A program made the translations under genes and the position numbers. DNA of 46,243 bases. It comes from Methylococcales bacterium (lineage in GTDB: Bacteria; Pseudomonadota; Gammaproteobacteria; Methylococcales; Methylomonadaceae). This document shows, in pieces, positions 18,729 through 28,540 of the stretch. How positions within the stretch are numbered: position 1 is the stretch's first letter; each line of letters begins with the position of its first letter. The notes under the pieces were generated by a model that worked only from the letters and a program-made list of their open reading frames with translations, searched no databases and was not told the DNA's origin. Location: positions 35,764 through 82,006 of the forward strand of contig JAQURG010000012.1 in NCBI GenBank assembly GCA_028715725.1. The letters run 5' to 3'.

Positions 18729-19220
18729 ATGCGCAAATACATCTTTATCTCGATTTTGGCGACGGCGGCTACACTATTGTTCCCCGCCTTAAGCTACAAA
18801 AATATAAAAGAAAATGGGGATACCAGAACTCTGTTTTCTCATCTTATTCAGCCAAAGTCAGGCAGTATTCCAATATTGCCCCCGCCAATGGAAGCGCTTG
18901 GACAAGGTGCCCACTTACCGACAGCGCAAGAACTGGAACAAGAAAAACAATTTAATGCACAGCAAGTAGAGCTTGCGGGCCAGTGGCTTAAAAGTCCTTA
19001 TACCCATCAACAAATAAAAAGGGCTGAACAGTTAGGCGCCTATGAATCGCCTCTATCCGAGCAATGTCTGGTTGGTGCGCTTCGTCATGATGCTGTGTCG
19101 GAAGTGCGAAAAGCGGCTGCGCAGAGCCTTTCAGCATTGAAATACTTATCTGATTCTGCCATAAGCACTTTATTGAAAACTCTGAGTGATACAAATGCCG
19201 GTATTCGTATTGCAACCTTA
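18729..19220 (+). pseudogene. HEAT-repeat secreted protein, 5' part interrupted by an IS element
   Basis: From the ATG at 18729 the protein has an N-terminal membrane or signal segment (KYIFISILATAATLLFPAL). A linker follows (AHLPTAQELEQEKQFNAQQ), then HEAT-like helices such as CLVGALRHDAVSEVRKAAAQSL and SALLK-type turns, up to DTNAGIRIATL. The frame then enters the IS5-family element at 19221. A HEAT-like continuation (SSGIAAIDAIGAKISIAE) appears after the element at 20120-20182. HEAT repeats act as protein-binding scaffolds. The intact gene probably formed a pair with the HbpS-like gene upstream. The truncated chain would now end with IS-derived residues at 19415. Confidence 0.75.
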
Positions 19221-20115
19221 GTGTGTGTTTTAAAAAGTGTGTGTTTTAAAAGTTTGATACCTTCCCGAGGAAAGCCTGACCAGTATCCAATTAATCATCG
19301 CGATATGAACAAATGCTTTGCTGGATTCAAGGCTTTCTTCGTAATCTTTGCTCAAACGGCGATCGTGATAAAGCCATGCAAACGTGCGCTCAACAACCCA
19401 CCGATGCGGCAGTAACTCAAAGCCCCGAGCTCCGTCGGAACGGAGCCTAACTGTCCAGATCATCCGGAAGCGCTCAGCCACCCAAAGGGTAAAGGCCATG
19501 CCGCGGTAACCGCCGTCCCAAACGCGCCGCAGTTTTTTGCAACTTCCCGAAAAGGTCGCCAGTCTCAATTTTGCCCCTTCCTTTTCTTGCCCATTGGCGG
19601 CTGTCACCACGGTCACCCTAAGTAGTCCCAAGGTATCAGTCCGTATGTGGCGTTTACGCCCTTGTATTCATTTGGCAGCATCCAAGCCTTTGACGCCAGC
19701 CAAGGCTGTTGTTTTGACGCTCTGCCTATCACTACTGCCGCTGCCGGATGCTTATGCCGTCCAGTTTTTTGTCTGACTTTTGCACGGAGGGTATCGTGCA
19801 TACGTTCCCACGTCGCGTCCTTAACCAACACCGAAAATAGCCGCATACTGTTTGATACGGTGGAAAGTGGATTATGGGGAGTAATCGCCATGCACAGCCA
19901 CTACGGACTCTATAAAAAATAGCGTTCACTACCTTTCGTAAATTGACTGGCCTTGGCCGACACCCGGCAAAGCTGCCGGCAACAGGGCTCGGATCAGACT
20001 CCATTTTCTGGCGTTTAAATCAGTCGGGTAGCGCTTGCGGTGTTTCCTTTTGGCCATTGCAAAATTTAAAATATTGCAGGCTTTGGAACTCAATAGCTAC
20101 TTTTAAAACGCACAC
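19221..20115. mobile_element. IS5-family insertion sequence, 895 bp, decayed
   Basis: Ends are defined by imperfect inverted repeats: GTGTGTGTTTTAAAA at the left (19221-19235) and its complement TTTTAAAACGCACAC at the right (20101-20115). Both are flanked by TA (19219-19220 and 20116-20117), the target duplication expected of the IS427 subgroup of IS5. The left repeat occurs a second time directly inside (19237-19251). The element carries one transposase gene on the minus strand and interrupts a HEAT-repeat gene. Confidence 0.8.
19230..20057 (-). pseudogene. IS5-family transposase, frameshifted
   Basis: Translation begins at ATG 20057 with MAKRKHRKRYPTDLNARKWS and LIRALLPAA. It continues in another frame with GCRPRPVNLRKVVNAIFYRV and SGCAWRLLP (the DUF4096 region), in a third with ATWERMHDTLRAKVRQKTG, and ends in a further frame with [24 protein letters not shown] and the DDE-region tail [20 protein letters not shown]. 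At least three frame changes (near 19970, 19880 and 19620) separate the pieces. A programmed frameshift is known in this subgroup but would explain only one. The enzyme is almost certainly inactive. Confidence 0.85.
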
Positions 20116-20182
20116 TAAGAGATCGAGTTCCGGCATTGCCGCCATAGATGCCATTGGCGCAAAAATAAGCATTGCAGAGTAA
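20116..20182 (+). pseudogene. 3' remnant of the interrupted HEAT-repeat gene
   Basis: Reading from the right end of the IS element, the frame gives RSSSGIAAIDAIGAKISIAE and a stop at 20182, a good C-terminal HEAT helix. Joining it to the 5' part by removing the element and one TA copy leaves it out of frame, so a further small indel has occurred. Confidence 0.55.
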
Positions 20183-20628
20183 ATGATAGAGCATCTATTC
20201 AAATCGACATGATTGGTAACTTTGCTGCTCGCACTCGGTAAAAAGAACATAAACCTAAACAATCACAGTTTCTCAGCCTGAGCTTGAACTAACCAGCCCC
20301 TGCGGTACATTGATTTTAAAACCTCTATTTTTTAATATCCCAGATTTTATTGCAAAATTAGATGCGGTCGCAAACCCATCAATACGCCCGGAAGCGCTTT
20401 CTAAACGACTCTCTCGTAACTCCGGCCTATGGGCTAAAATAATGCAGCCGGGTTTTTTTCAATCAGACTGTCCGGCACTGGAAGTGATGATTAAACTCAA
20501 GGTCTTAGCCGGCGTTTTGCAAGTAACTAATCCCCAAAAAGCGCTTACCCCCACAATTTCCCCTATTACTTATGTTAAGCGTATAACATAAACTATCATG
20601 TTGATTTACAGCAGACTATTTTTAACCC
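20183..20628. other. Intergenic region downstream of the IS element
   Basis: About 446 bases. A TTG-initiated frame of 93 codons (20310-20591) has no ribosome-binding site and no recognisable family. I see no clear promoter or hairpin. Confidence 0.4.
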
Positions 20629-21363
20629 ATGTTTTCCGATTTTTCGCTTTACCAGACACTGATCATTGCCGTATTGTTTCTATGGGCCGGTTTTGTACGG
20701 ACGGGCTTGGGCTTTGGCGGAGCCGCATTAGGCTTACCGCTGATGTTATTCATACATAACGATCCACTTCTGTGGTTGCCCATCATCAGTACGCATTTAC
20801 TGTTCTTTTCCGGTTTAACGTTGCGCACCCGCCTGCACAATGTCGACTGGCGCTATCTACGGCAGTCTTTGATTTACATTATTCCTCCAGCAATTATAGG
20901 CGTATTCGGATTGGTGAACCTGCCGATCTTGTGGCTGAATGTGTTTATTTATTCGATCACCTTGTTTTATGGTCTGACATGGTTTTTTAACCGCACCATT
21001 GAAAGTCGCCAAAACTGGGTTGACAAGGCGCTGCTGGTTTTAGGCGGGTATGTTGCGGGAACCTCCCTGACCGGAGCGCCTCTGATGGTGGCTGTATATA
21101 TGCGCAATGTCAGTCAGGATCAATTGCGCGATACCTTGTTTGTATTATGGTTTATCCTGGTTAGCATCAAAATGACGACATTCATCGTCCTGTCGGTTAA
21201 CCTGCATTTTCTTGCTGCGCTAATGCTGATACCGATAGCCGCCATTGGACATATGCTGGGCTTGAAAGCGCATGATGCCATTATGCGCAATGACTTGCTT
21301 TTTAAGCGCTGGATCGGCAGCGGTCTGGTTATCGTGAGCACATTGGGCTTATGGCACTTATAG
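20629..21363 (+). CDS. TSUP-family (TauE/SafE-like) membrane permease
   Basis: The 244-residue protein is strongly hydrophobic with about eight transmembrane segments. It opens with the family's typical first repeat (FVRTGLGFGGAALGLPLMLF) and has the matching second-half motif GGYVAGTSLTGAPLMVAVYM. Members of this family export or import small anions such as sulfite, sulfoacetate or thiosulfate; the actual substrate here cannot be read from the sequence. Neighbours on both sides are separated by long gaps, so it is probably transcribed alone. Confidence 0.85.
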   Translation: MFSDFSLYQTLIIAVLFLWAGFVRTGLGFGGAALGLPLMLFIHNDPLLWLPIISTHLLFFSGLTLRTRLHNVDWRYLRQSLIYIIPPAIIGVFGLVNLPILWLNVFIYSITLFYGLTWFFNRTIESRQNWVDKALLVLGGYVAGTSLTGAPLMVAVYMRNVSQDQLRDTLFVLWFILVSIKMTTFIVLSVNLHFLAALMLIPIAAIGHMLGLKAHDAIMRNDLLFKRWIGSGLVIVSTLGLWHL

Positions 21364-21711
21364 CTTGGGGTAATCACTTTAAAATCCGGTTCTGTAGCTG
21401 GGACCACGCCGCCGGATCTTGGAGAAGCCCACATCCTTCCTTTGCTTCCATCCCTGCCTGAAAATTATCATTGACAATTCAATATAAGGCTATGTTATTT
21501 AAGCAGATCATAAGTATTAGCACGTATGTTTTTAATGGTTACTTTCTGTTTTAATGATTTTTAAATGCAGTTTGTGGCTTTACTTGTCAGACTTGACAGT
21601 TTTAAAATAAACTCAGCGAAGCAAATATTCAGGCGTTACATTATTTCCATGGCTTTTATTTGATAGCGAATCTTTTAGCCGGTAAACTTCAGTAGATTTC
21701 TCGAGGCATTT
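21364..21711. other. Intergenic region upstream of the FAD-Rieske gene
   Basis: 348 bases with no gene. Two perfect TTGACA hexamers (21471-21476 and 21593-21598) could be -35 boxes, but neither has a good -10 hexamer at 16-18 bases. The promoter for the downstream operon is probably here. Confidence 0.35.
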
Positions 21712-23226
21712 ATGAAAAAAATTTCCCTTTGGAAAGATGACGCCAAAACCAGCTCCTTCGCTCCGCTACAGGAAGATTTACACGTGGACATTGCCATTGT
21801 CGGCGGCGGCATTACCGGTTTGACAGCCGCGCACTTACTGGCGAAGGCGGGTAAAAGTGTCGCCGTGCTTGAGGCGATGCGAGTGGGTGATGGAACCACA
21901 GGTTTTTCTACCGGGAACCTTTATGCCATAGTTGAAGAGAGCTTTAAAAAGCTCCAGTTCAAGTTTGACAAAAAAACCATCCAGGCCGTAGCCGACTCCC
22001 GGACTGCCGCTATCGGGTATATAGAAAACCTAGTTCGTGAATTGGCTATTGATTGCGATTTTCACAGAAGGCCCTGGCGTTTAATATCGGAAACCGATAC
22101 TTACGATAAAATCCTGGAAAAGGAATACCAGGCCTGTCTGGATGTTGGCCTGGACGCTCATCTGGACAGCGTTGCGCCCCTGCCTTTCAATATCAGCAAA
22201 GCCCTTCGCGTCGAAAACCAGGCGCAATTCAATCCTATGCAATATATAAAAGCATTGGCTGCACAGGCTCAAAAGGCAGGTTGTATGATCTTCGAACGTA
22301 CCCCGGTTCTTCGAATTAAGGAAGGCTCGCCGAACGTTCTGTATACGGAAAACGGCACGGTGACAGCAAGCAAGGTCATCAATGCGACCCATTCGCCGAA
22401 AGGAGTCCGGTTCGTTCACATCCTGTTGGGATCGTACAGGGAATATGCGATTGCCGTAAAACTGAATTCAGGCGATTATCCTGAAGGTATTTTCTGGCTC
22501 ATTGATAAGCTCCATCACTATTCCATTCGCTCCTATACCAGCAGCAGCGGCGAAAATTATCTGCTTGTCCTGGGGGAACCGCATAAAGTCGGGCACAAAA
22601 AGGACAATGAAATCTGTTTCAAGAATCTGGAAAACTACATCAGAGCGCGTTTCGATGTGAAATCTGTCGACTATCACTGGAGCGCCCAAAATTATAAACC
22701 GGCCGACGGCTTGCCTTATATAGGTGCTGTCAACCATAAGGCCAATGTTTATATTGCCACCGGTTTTGCCACGGATGGGCTGACGTACGGCACATTGGCG
22801 GCCATGATCATCAGCGACCTGATCCTGGGCAATGAAAATCAATGGTCAAAGCTTTATGATCCCCAGCGGCATAATCCGCTTAAATCGGCGGTCCGCTTCA
22901 TCAAGGAAAATATTCATGTTTTCATGGATTACATGAAAGATATACCTTATCAGGCCGAAGTTAAGCGATTTTCCAGCATATTGCCTGGTGAAGGCAAAAC
23001 CATTGAAATAAAAGGAGAAAAATTCTCAGTCTACCGGGATGAATCCGGGGAACTGCATCAGGTTTCAGCCGTTTGCACGCATATGAAATGCATCGTCAAC
23101 TGGAACAATGAACAAAAAAGCTGGGATTGTCCTTGCCACGGCAGCCGTTTTACGGTTGACGGCCAGGTAATCGAAGGGCCGGCCATCATCAATCTTCCGA
23201 AAAGAGAAGACAACAATCAGCACTGA
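21712..23226 (+). CDS. FAD-dependent oxidoreductase with C-terminal Rieske domain
   Basis: The 504-residue fusion begins with a DadA/GlpD-like FAD domain: a dinucleotide-binding motif IAIVGGGITGLTAAHLL near residue 27, LEAMRVGDGTTGFSTGNL after it, and YIATGFATDGLTYGT near the end of the flavoenzyme part (about 345). The last 90 residues are a Rieske domain, with 2Fe-2S ligands C455-T-H457 and C473-P-C-H476 and the disulfide-type cysteines C460 and C475. Electrons could pass from the flavin substrate to the cluster and on to an unknown acceptor. The substrate is not known. It is followed after 18 bases by a small membrane protein, probably in one operon. Confidence 0.9.
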   Translation: MKKISLWKDDAKTSSFAPLQEDLHVDIAIVGGGITGLTAAHLLAKAGKSVAVLEAMRVGDGTTGFSTGNLYAIVEESFKKLQFKFDKKTIQAVADSRTAAIGYIENLVRELAIDCDFHRRPWRLISETDTYDKILEKEYQACLDVGLDAHLDSVAPLPFNISKALRVENQAQFNPMQYIKALAAQAQKAGCMIFERTPVLRIKEGSPNVLYTENGTVTASKVINATHSPKGVRFVHILLGSYREYAIAVKLNSGDYPEGIFWLIDKLHHYSIRSYTSSSGENYLLVLGEPHKVGHKKDNEICFKNLENYIRARFDVKSVDYHWSAQNYKPADGLPYIGAVNHKANVYIATGFATDGLTYGTLAAMIISDLILGNENQWSKLYDPQRHNPLKSAVRFIKENIHVFMDYMKDIPYQAEVKRFSSILPGEGKTIEIKGEKFSVYRDESGELHQVSAVCTHMKCIVNWNNEQKSWDCPCHGSRFTVDGQVIEGPAIINLPKREDNNQH

Positions 23227-23244
23227 TTTCCAGAGGCCTAAGCA

Positions 23245-23577
23245 ATGATCACTTCAGCCATCGTATTATTTTCACTTGCTGCGCTGCTCGGCATTTTTCT
23301 GTTGACCTTCGTACTAAGAGGCAAACAAACACCCAAGGCGGTTACTTTCACGCACGGCCCTTTGGCCGCCATCGGGCTGCTATTGCTTGTAATCTATACT
23401 ATCCAGCACGATCCTGCGCCCATCGGAAGCCTGATTTTATTCACTATCGCAGCGGCAGGCGGGTTCACTCTGGTTGTCCTCGACCTTACCAGAACATCCG
23501 CGCCTAAATGGTTAGCTCTTCTTCACGGACTGATAGCCGTCGCCGGCCTGGTTTTGCTGTTGAAATTTGTGTTTTAG
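23245..23577 (+). CDS. Small four-helix membrane protein of unknown function
   Basis: The 110-residue protein is hydrophobic, with four predicted transmembrane segments and short loops. Two similar elements, TFTHGPLAAIGLLLLVIY and LLHGLIAVAGLVLLLK, look like an internal repeat, each with a histidine at the start of a helix. It lies 18 bases after the FAD-Rieske gene. A role as a membrane anchor or as an electron-accepting partner (for example through heme-ligating histidines) is possible but unproven. Confidence 0.7.
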   Translation: MITSAIVLFSLAALLGIFLLTFVLRGKQTPKAVTFTHGPLAAIGLLLLVIYTIQHDPAPIGSLILFTIAAAGGFTLVVLDLTRTSAPKWLALLHGLIAVAGLVLLLKFVF

Positions 23578-24091
23578 TTTATTCCTGAGCCCTTACATCT
23601 GCTCTGGATTCCCAATTTAGATCATAGGGCAAAAGCGATGAAATGTATGGCGTAAATTCTGGCTTACCCGTTCGTGAATAAACTCTGAGGGTTAAAATCA
23701 TGGCTCAGCTCAAAGAATATAAGCCTTACTGATTTTATGCTTTTGTTCAACTGCGATTTTTAGGTTCAAGGAGATCGATTTTTAGGTTTCCAATGATAAT
23801 AATATTTGCGGAATTATGTATGATCCGAACCGCAATGCGGACAGAAAATTGCCTCGGTCAATGCAGGGCGCGAATAGTTTCAAAGCATTTTGTATTATCT
23901 AATAGCTAATGTATTCTAATCCTCCGCTTTATCTGGGGATTGTCAGCTTTAAGTTCAACAGTGTCTCAAATACGTTGTAACTCCCCGGAATCCATTAAGA
24001 GCCAAACTTAAATTGGCGGCATCGCCGGCTTGCGTAAATAGAGAGATCCTGTTATACAATTTTTACACTATTAGATAGAGAGGGAATAAAG
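23578..24091. other. Long intergenic region with a short direct repeat
   Basis: 514 bases without a recognisable gene. CGATTTTTAGGTT occurs at 23754-23766 and again at 23776-23788, a spacing of 22 bases that could be two binding sites on the same DNA face. The end of the region holds the promoter described at 24030-24058. Confidence 0.4.
24030..24058 (+). promoter_or_regulatory. Sigma-70-type promoter of the thioredoxin-like gene
   Basis: TTGCGT (24030-24035), a 17-base spacer and TATACA (24053-24058, within TATACAAT) lie about 35 bases before the ATG at 24092. This is the best sigma-70-like spacing in the window. Confidence 0.45.
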
Positions 24092-24646
24092 ATGGTATTA
24101 CTGGAAACGCCAATTTGTAAATTTGGCAAAAAAGCAACTGATTTTGTATTGCCTGGCGTTGACGGCCGTACCTGGTCGCTACAACAATGTTTGGGCGAAA
24201 AAGGATTATTGATCATGTTTATTTGCAATCACTGTCCTTATGTGAAAGCCGCGCAGGAACGGATTGTCAGGGATACTCGCGAGCTTGATCAGTTTGGCAT
24301 TAAATCGGTTGCCATTATGTCTAATGATCCGGCTGAGTACCCTGAAGATTCATTTGATAATATGAAATTGCTCGCTGAAAGGCTGAATTTCAACTTTCCT
24401 TATTTATTCGATGAAACGCAAGAAGTCGCTAAACAGTACGATGCTGTCTGCACGCCGGACTTTTTTGGGTATAATGCTGACTTTGAGTTGCAGTATAGAG
24501 GCAGGCTTGACGCCAGCCGGAAGGAAGCTGCGCCACCCGATACCCGGCGTGACCTGTTTGAAGCCATGAAACTCATTGCTGAAACAGGCCATGGTCCAGA
24601 GCAGCAAATACCCAGTATGGGTTGCTCCATTAAATGGAAACATTAA
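24092..24646 (+). CDS. Thioredoxin-fold AhpC/TSA-like redox protein
   Basis: The 184-residue protein has a peroxiredoxin/thioredoxin-like fold: FGKKATDFVLPGVDGRTWSL at the start, then LLIMFICNHCPYVKAAQERI (about 45-64) with a CNHC redox pair. The next parts are SNDPAEYPEDSFDNMK, and VCTPDFFGY, the cis-proline position. It belongs to the CxxCPY subgroup, often annotated simply as thioredoxin family protein. There is no signal peptide, so it should be cytoplasmic. It lies 28 bases upstream of pgk and may share its transcript. Confidence 0.88.
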   Translation: MVLLETPICKFGKKATDFVLPGVDGRTWSLQQCLGEKGLLIMFICNHCPYVKAAQERIVRDTRELDQFGIKSVAIMSNDPAEYPEDSFDNMKLLAERLNFNFPYLFDETQEVAKQYDAVCTPDFFGYNADFELQYRGRLDASRKEAAPPDTRRDLFEAMKLIAETGHGPEQQIPSMGCSIKWKH

Positions 24647-24674
24647 ATATACACATAAACTGAGAGAATAAAAT

Positions 24675-25847
24675 ATGTCGATACAAAGAATGGTTGATCT
24701 GGATTTATCAGGAAAACGGGTATTAATTCGCCAGGATCTGAATGTGCCGGTAAAAAACGGTAAAGTAACCAGCGATATTCGTATTCAAGCCAGCGTGCCA
24801 ACCATTGAAAAAGCCTTGGCTTCGGGAGCGGCGGTCATGGTAATGTCGCACCTTGGCCGCCCTGCTGAGGGTCAGTATGATGAAGCCGCTTCTTTAAAAC
24901 CAGTCGCTGAACGCCTATCAGAACTGCTTAAAAAACCGGTCAGGCTTGAAAAAGACTGGCTGGACGGAATTGTTATTGCTCCGGGTGAAGTTGTACTCTG
25001 TGAAAACGTTCGTTTTAACGTCGGCGAAGAGAAAAACAGTGACGAGTTAGGGAAGAAAATGGCCGCTCTTTGTGATATTTTTGTCATGGATGCTTTCGGA
25101 ACCGCTCACAGAGCGCAGGCTTCAACACACAGTGTGGCCAAATTTGCTCCGGTAGTTTGTGCAGGTCCTTTATTAGCCAGTGAACTGGACGCACTGGGTA
25201 AAGCGCTGGAAACACCCACTAAACCGTTAGTCGCTATTGTCGGCGGCTCTAAAGTTTCGACCAAATTAACTGTATTGAAATCATTATCGGAGAAGGTGGA
25301 CCAATTAATCGTCGGCGGCGGTATTGCCAATACTTTTATTGCGGCCGCAGGTTTCCCGGTTGGAAAATCTCTGTATGAAGCTGATTTAATAGAAGAAGCA
25401 CAACGATTAATTGCTGCCGCCAGACAGGCAGGTTCAGATATTCCGATTCCTGTCGATGTGGTTTGCGCCAAGGAATTTTCAGAAACTGCCGCCGCTACGG
25501 TAAAGAAGGTTGAAGATGTTGAAGCGGATGACCTTATTCTGGATATCGGTCCCGATACTGCAAAACAGTATGCAGACTTATTAAAGTCAGCCGGTACTAT
25601 CGTCTGGAACGGCCCGGTCGGCGTATTTGAAATAGAACAGTTCAGCCACGGCACCCAATCACTGGCATCGGCTATTGCCGAAAGCAGCGCTTTTTCAATC
25701 GCCGGCGGTGGGGATACCTTGGCGGCTATCGACAAATACGGCATTAATGATCAGATTTCATACACATCTACCGGCGGCGGTGCATTCCTTGAATTTCTTG
25801 AAGGCAAGGAACTGCCCGCAGTTGCTATATTAAAATCGAGAGGTTAA
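24675..25847 (+). CDS. pgk: Phosphoglycerate kinase
   Basis: The 390-residue protein is full length. It converts 1,3-bisphosphoglycerate and ADP to 3-phosphoglycerate and ATP in glycolysis, and runs in reverse in gluconeogenesis. Landmarks are [17 protein letters not shown] (substrate-binding Asp/Asn), [60 protein letters not shown] and the nucleotide loop [10 protein letters not shown]. It has good spacing from the upstream gene. The usual neighbours gap, pyk and fba are absent here. Confidence 0.97.
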   Translation: MSIQRMVDLDLSGKRVLIRQDLNVPVKNGKVTSDIRIQASVPTIEKALASGAAVMVMSHLGRPAEGQYDEAASLKPVAERLSELLKKPVRLEKDWLDGIVIAPGEVVLCENVRFNVGEEKNSDELGKKMAALCDIFVMDAFGTAHRAQASTHSVAKFAPVVCAGPLLASELDALGKALETPTKPLVAIVGGSKVSTKLTVLKSLSEKVDQLIVGGGIANTFIAAAGFPVGKSLYEADLIEEAQRLIAAARQAGSDIPIPVDVVCAKEFSETAAATVKKVEDVEADDLILDIGPDTAKQYADLLKSAGTIVWNGPVGVFEIEQFSHGTQSLASAIAESSAFSIAGGGDTLAAIDKYGINDQISYTSTGGGAFLEFLEGKELPAVAILKSRG

Positions 25848-25961
25848 TCTTTATCCATATAAATGATTAATGTCGTTATGTTGAATTTTAGCAATAAATG
25901 AAACATATTTATTTTTAGCTTGGTCATACAGGCTAATATCTTTTACTTTACAGGAAAAAAA

Positions 25962-26201
25962 ATGGCCAGAGTTACTATCGAAGATTGTTTGGAACATGTA
26001 GAAAACCGTTTCAAACTGGTTTTGCTAGCGAGTGCAAGAGCGCGTCAATTAAGTCACGGTGCGACTGAGTTTCTTCCACGGGGAAAAGATAAGGATACTG
26101 TTCTCGCCTTACGCGAAATTGCGGCAGGTCATGTGACTACCGAGAATATTAATGCGCTGCATCGAGTTAGTGAAACACATAATTCCAATCCGATGTTCTG
26201 A
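25962..26201 (+). CDS. rpoZ: RNA polymerase omega subunit
   Basis: The 79-residue protein starts [20 protein letters not shown], which is diagnostic of omega, and continues with [13 protein letters not shown] and [15 protein letters not shown]. Omega helps beta-prime fold and assemble and forms part of the ppGpp site. The ATG at 25962 is used because the longer frame from 25920 carries no omega sequence. It is followed after 12 bases by spoT, the classical gene order in gammaproteobacteria. Confidence 0.96.
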   Translation: MARVTIEDCLEHVENRFKLVLLASARARQLSHGATEFLPRGKDKDTVLALREIAAGHVTTENINALHRVSETHNSNPMF

Positions 26202-26213
26202 TAGCTGGTTTTT

Positions 26214-28388
26214 GTGTTGAACATAGCCCGCCCTATCGAACCAAAACGCCTTCAGGATGACCTGATTGAGCGTTTGTGTGCAGTTTTGTCGGGTTATCTG
26301 GATCAAAAACAAATCAATGATTGCGTACGGGCTTATGAATTGGGTGCGGTTGCGCATGCCGGACAATTTCGTAAAAGTGGGGAGGCTTATATTTGTCATC
26401 CATTAGCTGTCGCCATTACGCTTGCTGAAATGCGTATGGATGCCAGCGGCATTATGGCGGCCATTTTGCACGATGTTATTGAAGATACTTCAGTCAGCAA
26501 AAAAGACCTGAATGAACAATTTGGCCAGGAAGTTGCCGAGCTGGTAGACGGTGTAACCAAACTGACCAAAATTGATGGCAAGTCTCAGAGCCATGCAGAA
26601 GCGCAAGCGGAAAATGTCCGTAAAATGTTTCTTGCGATGGGCAAAGACTTGCGTGTGATTATGGTCAAATTGGCGGACCGGTTGCATAACATGCAAACGT
26701 TAGGTGTCATGCCGGCAGAAAAAAAACGGCGGATTGCGCGCGAAACGCTGGATATTTATGCGCCGATCGCCAATCGTCTGGGGATGAATAAAATATGCCA
26801 CAAACTGGAATCGCTAAGTTTCGAGGCAATGTACCCGACACGCCATGCGGTTTTAAGTAATGCTCTAAAGAGAGCACGCGGTAACCGCAGCAAAATAATT
26901 GATCCTATTGAAAGCACAATAAAAAAACGTTTGGAACAGACCGGCTTGCATTGTGAAGTTTCAGGACGGGAAAAAAATATTTACAGCATTTACCAGAAAA
27001 TGCTTCAAAAAAAAGTATCTTTATCTGAGGTTTTTGATGTCTATGCGTTCAGGATATTTTGCGATAATGTAGACGCCTGTTACCGGGCTTTAGGCGTCAT
27101 TCATAATCTGTATAAACCTATTCCGGGGCGTTTTAAAGACTATATTGCGTTGCCTAAAGCCAATGGTTATCAGTCATTGCACACTATTCTTATCGGTCCT
27201 CACGGCGTTCCCATTGAAGTCCAGATCAGAACTCATGAAATGCATCACATGGCGGAATCGGGTATTGCGGCCCACTGGCTGTATAAATCCGATGACGATA
27301 AAACTGAAAAGTTTCAGGCGCGCGCCAATGAATGGTTAAGGGATTTATTGGAAATTCAGAAGTCTGCTGGAGATTCGCTCGAATTTATTGATAATTTAAA
27401 AGTTGACTTATTCCCGCAGGAAGTTTTTGTATTTACTCCAAAGGGAGGCATCATTAAAATACCCCAGGGTGCAACCGTTGTGGATTTCGCCTATGCTGTG
27501 CATACCGATATCGGTAATGCCTGCGTTTCTGCCAGAATTGACAAGCAATTGGTCCCGTTGCAAACCAAACTGGAAAACGGTATGACCGTCGAGGTGATAA
27601 CAGCGTCATGGGCCAGGCCCAACCCGCTTTGGCTCAATTATGTCATTACCGCAAAAGCTCGCTCAAGCATACGTAATTTTCTGAAACACTTCAAGCAGCA
27701 GGAAGCCATCGGTTTAGGCCGGCGTTTGTTAGACAAAGAACTGCAAGTCATGCATTTGCGGCTGGAAAATATTGAAGAAAGCCGAATACAGGCATTGCTT
27801 GAAGTGACAGCGATACCGTCATTAAATGATTTACTGGAAGATATCGGTTTGGGCAACAAGATGCCGTTTCTAATAGCAAAACGGCTGACTCAGGATGATA
27901 TTAATGCCAATATCAAGCTGGACAATACTGACAAAAACCAGCATACGCCCCTGGTTATCAAAGGCACAGAAGGCATGGTAATTACACTGGCCAAATGTTG
28001 CAGACCTATACCGGGGGATTCGATCATTGGCTACTTTAATCCGGGCAAAGGTATTGTGGTGCATCATCATGAATGCCGCAATCGCTCTGTGGTTCGAAAA
28101 GCGCATACAAGCTGGCTGGATGTGGAATGGAGTTCTGAAGCGGTCGGTATATTTTCTGCTGAAATTCGCATCAGTGCTCTTAATCAGCGGGGATCTCTGG
28201 CGACTATTGCCTCGACTATTTCCGAACTGGATTCAAATATTGAAAACGTTACTGTTGTCGATCAGGATGACCGGGTTTGCGTTGACTTAATCACTCTATC
28301 GGTTAAAGACCGTGTACATTTAGCCAAGATTATGCGGCGCTTGAAAGAGCTGCCCATCGTTTTAAAAATTTCCCGTGTAAAAGCATAA
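26214..28388 (+). CDS. spoT: Bifunctional (p)ppGpp synthetase/hydrolase
   Basis: The 724-residue protein has the complete SpoT architecture. The HD hydrolase region has AHAGQFRKSGEAYICHP and AAILHDVIEDT (HDxxED). The synthetase region has KNIYSIYQKM and RFKDYIALPKANGYQSLHT; the charged RFKD signature fits the bifunctional SpoT/Rel type rather than RelA. TGS follows (VFVFTPKGGIIKIPQGATV), then a zinc-finger/ACT end (CCRPIPGDSIIGY, LATIASTISELDSNIENV). It controls the stringent response to starvation. The start is GTG at 26214 (TTG 26217 possible). It is in an operon with rpoZ. Confidence 0.96.
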   Translation: MLNIARPIEPKRLQDDLIERLCAVLSGYLDQKQINDCVRAYELGAVAHAGQFRKSGEAYICHPLAVAITLAEMRMDASGIMAAILHDVIEDTSVSKKDLNEQFGQEVAELVDGVTKLTKIDGKSQSHAEAQAENVRKMFLAMGKDLRVIMVKLADRLHNMQTLGVMPAEKKRRIARETLDIYAPIANRLGMNKICHKLESLSFEAMYPTRHAVLSNALKRARGNRSKIIDPIESTIKKRLEQTGLHCEVSGREKNIYSIYQKMLQKKVSLSEVFDVYAFRIFCDNVDACYRALGVIHNLYKPIPGRFKDYIALPKANGYQSLHTILIGPHGVPIEVQIRTHEMHHMAESGIAAHWLYKSDDDKTEKFQARANEWLRDLLEIQKSAGDSLEFIDNLKVDLFPQEVFVFTPKGGIIKIPQGATVVDFAYAVHTDIGNACVSARIDKQLVPLQTKLENGMTVEVITASWARPNPLWLNYVITAKARSSIRNFLKHFKQQEAIGLGRRLLDKELQVMHLRLENIEESRIQALLEVTAIPSLNDLLEDIGLGNKMPFLIAKRLTQDDINANIKLDNTDKNQHTPLVIKGTEGMVITLAKCCRPIPGDSIIGYFNPGKGIVVHHHECRNRSVVRKAHTSWLDVEWSSEAVGIFSAEIRISALNQRGSLATIASTISELDSNIENVTVVDQDDRVCVDLITLSVKDRVHLAKIMRRLKELPIVLKISRVKA

Positions 28389-28540
28389 TTAGACAGTTAA
28401 GTTTTTTCTTGCTACAAATTGAATCGTTTTTTGTGTTAATAAATATTTCCTGAGGTTAAATCAGTTTGTCATTTTATGAAAGAAATGGCTAGCCGTAGGC
28501 GCTGATTTATTTATATGGCTGAAATAAGGAGTAATGAATT

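Noticed and set aside
20310-20591. 93-codon TTG-started frame
   Set aside because: No ribosome-binding site and no family; might be a remnant, but I cannot support it as a gene.
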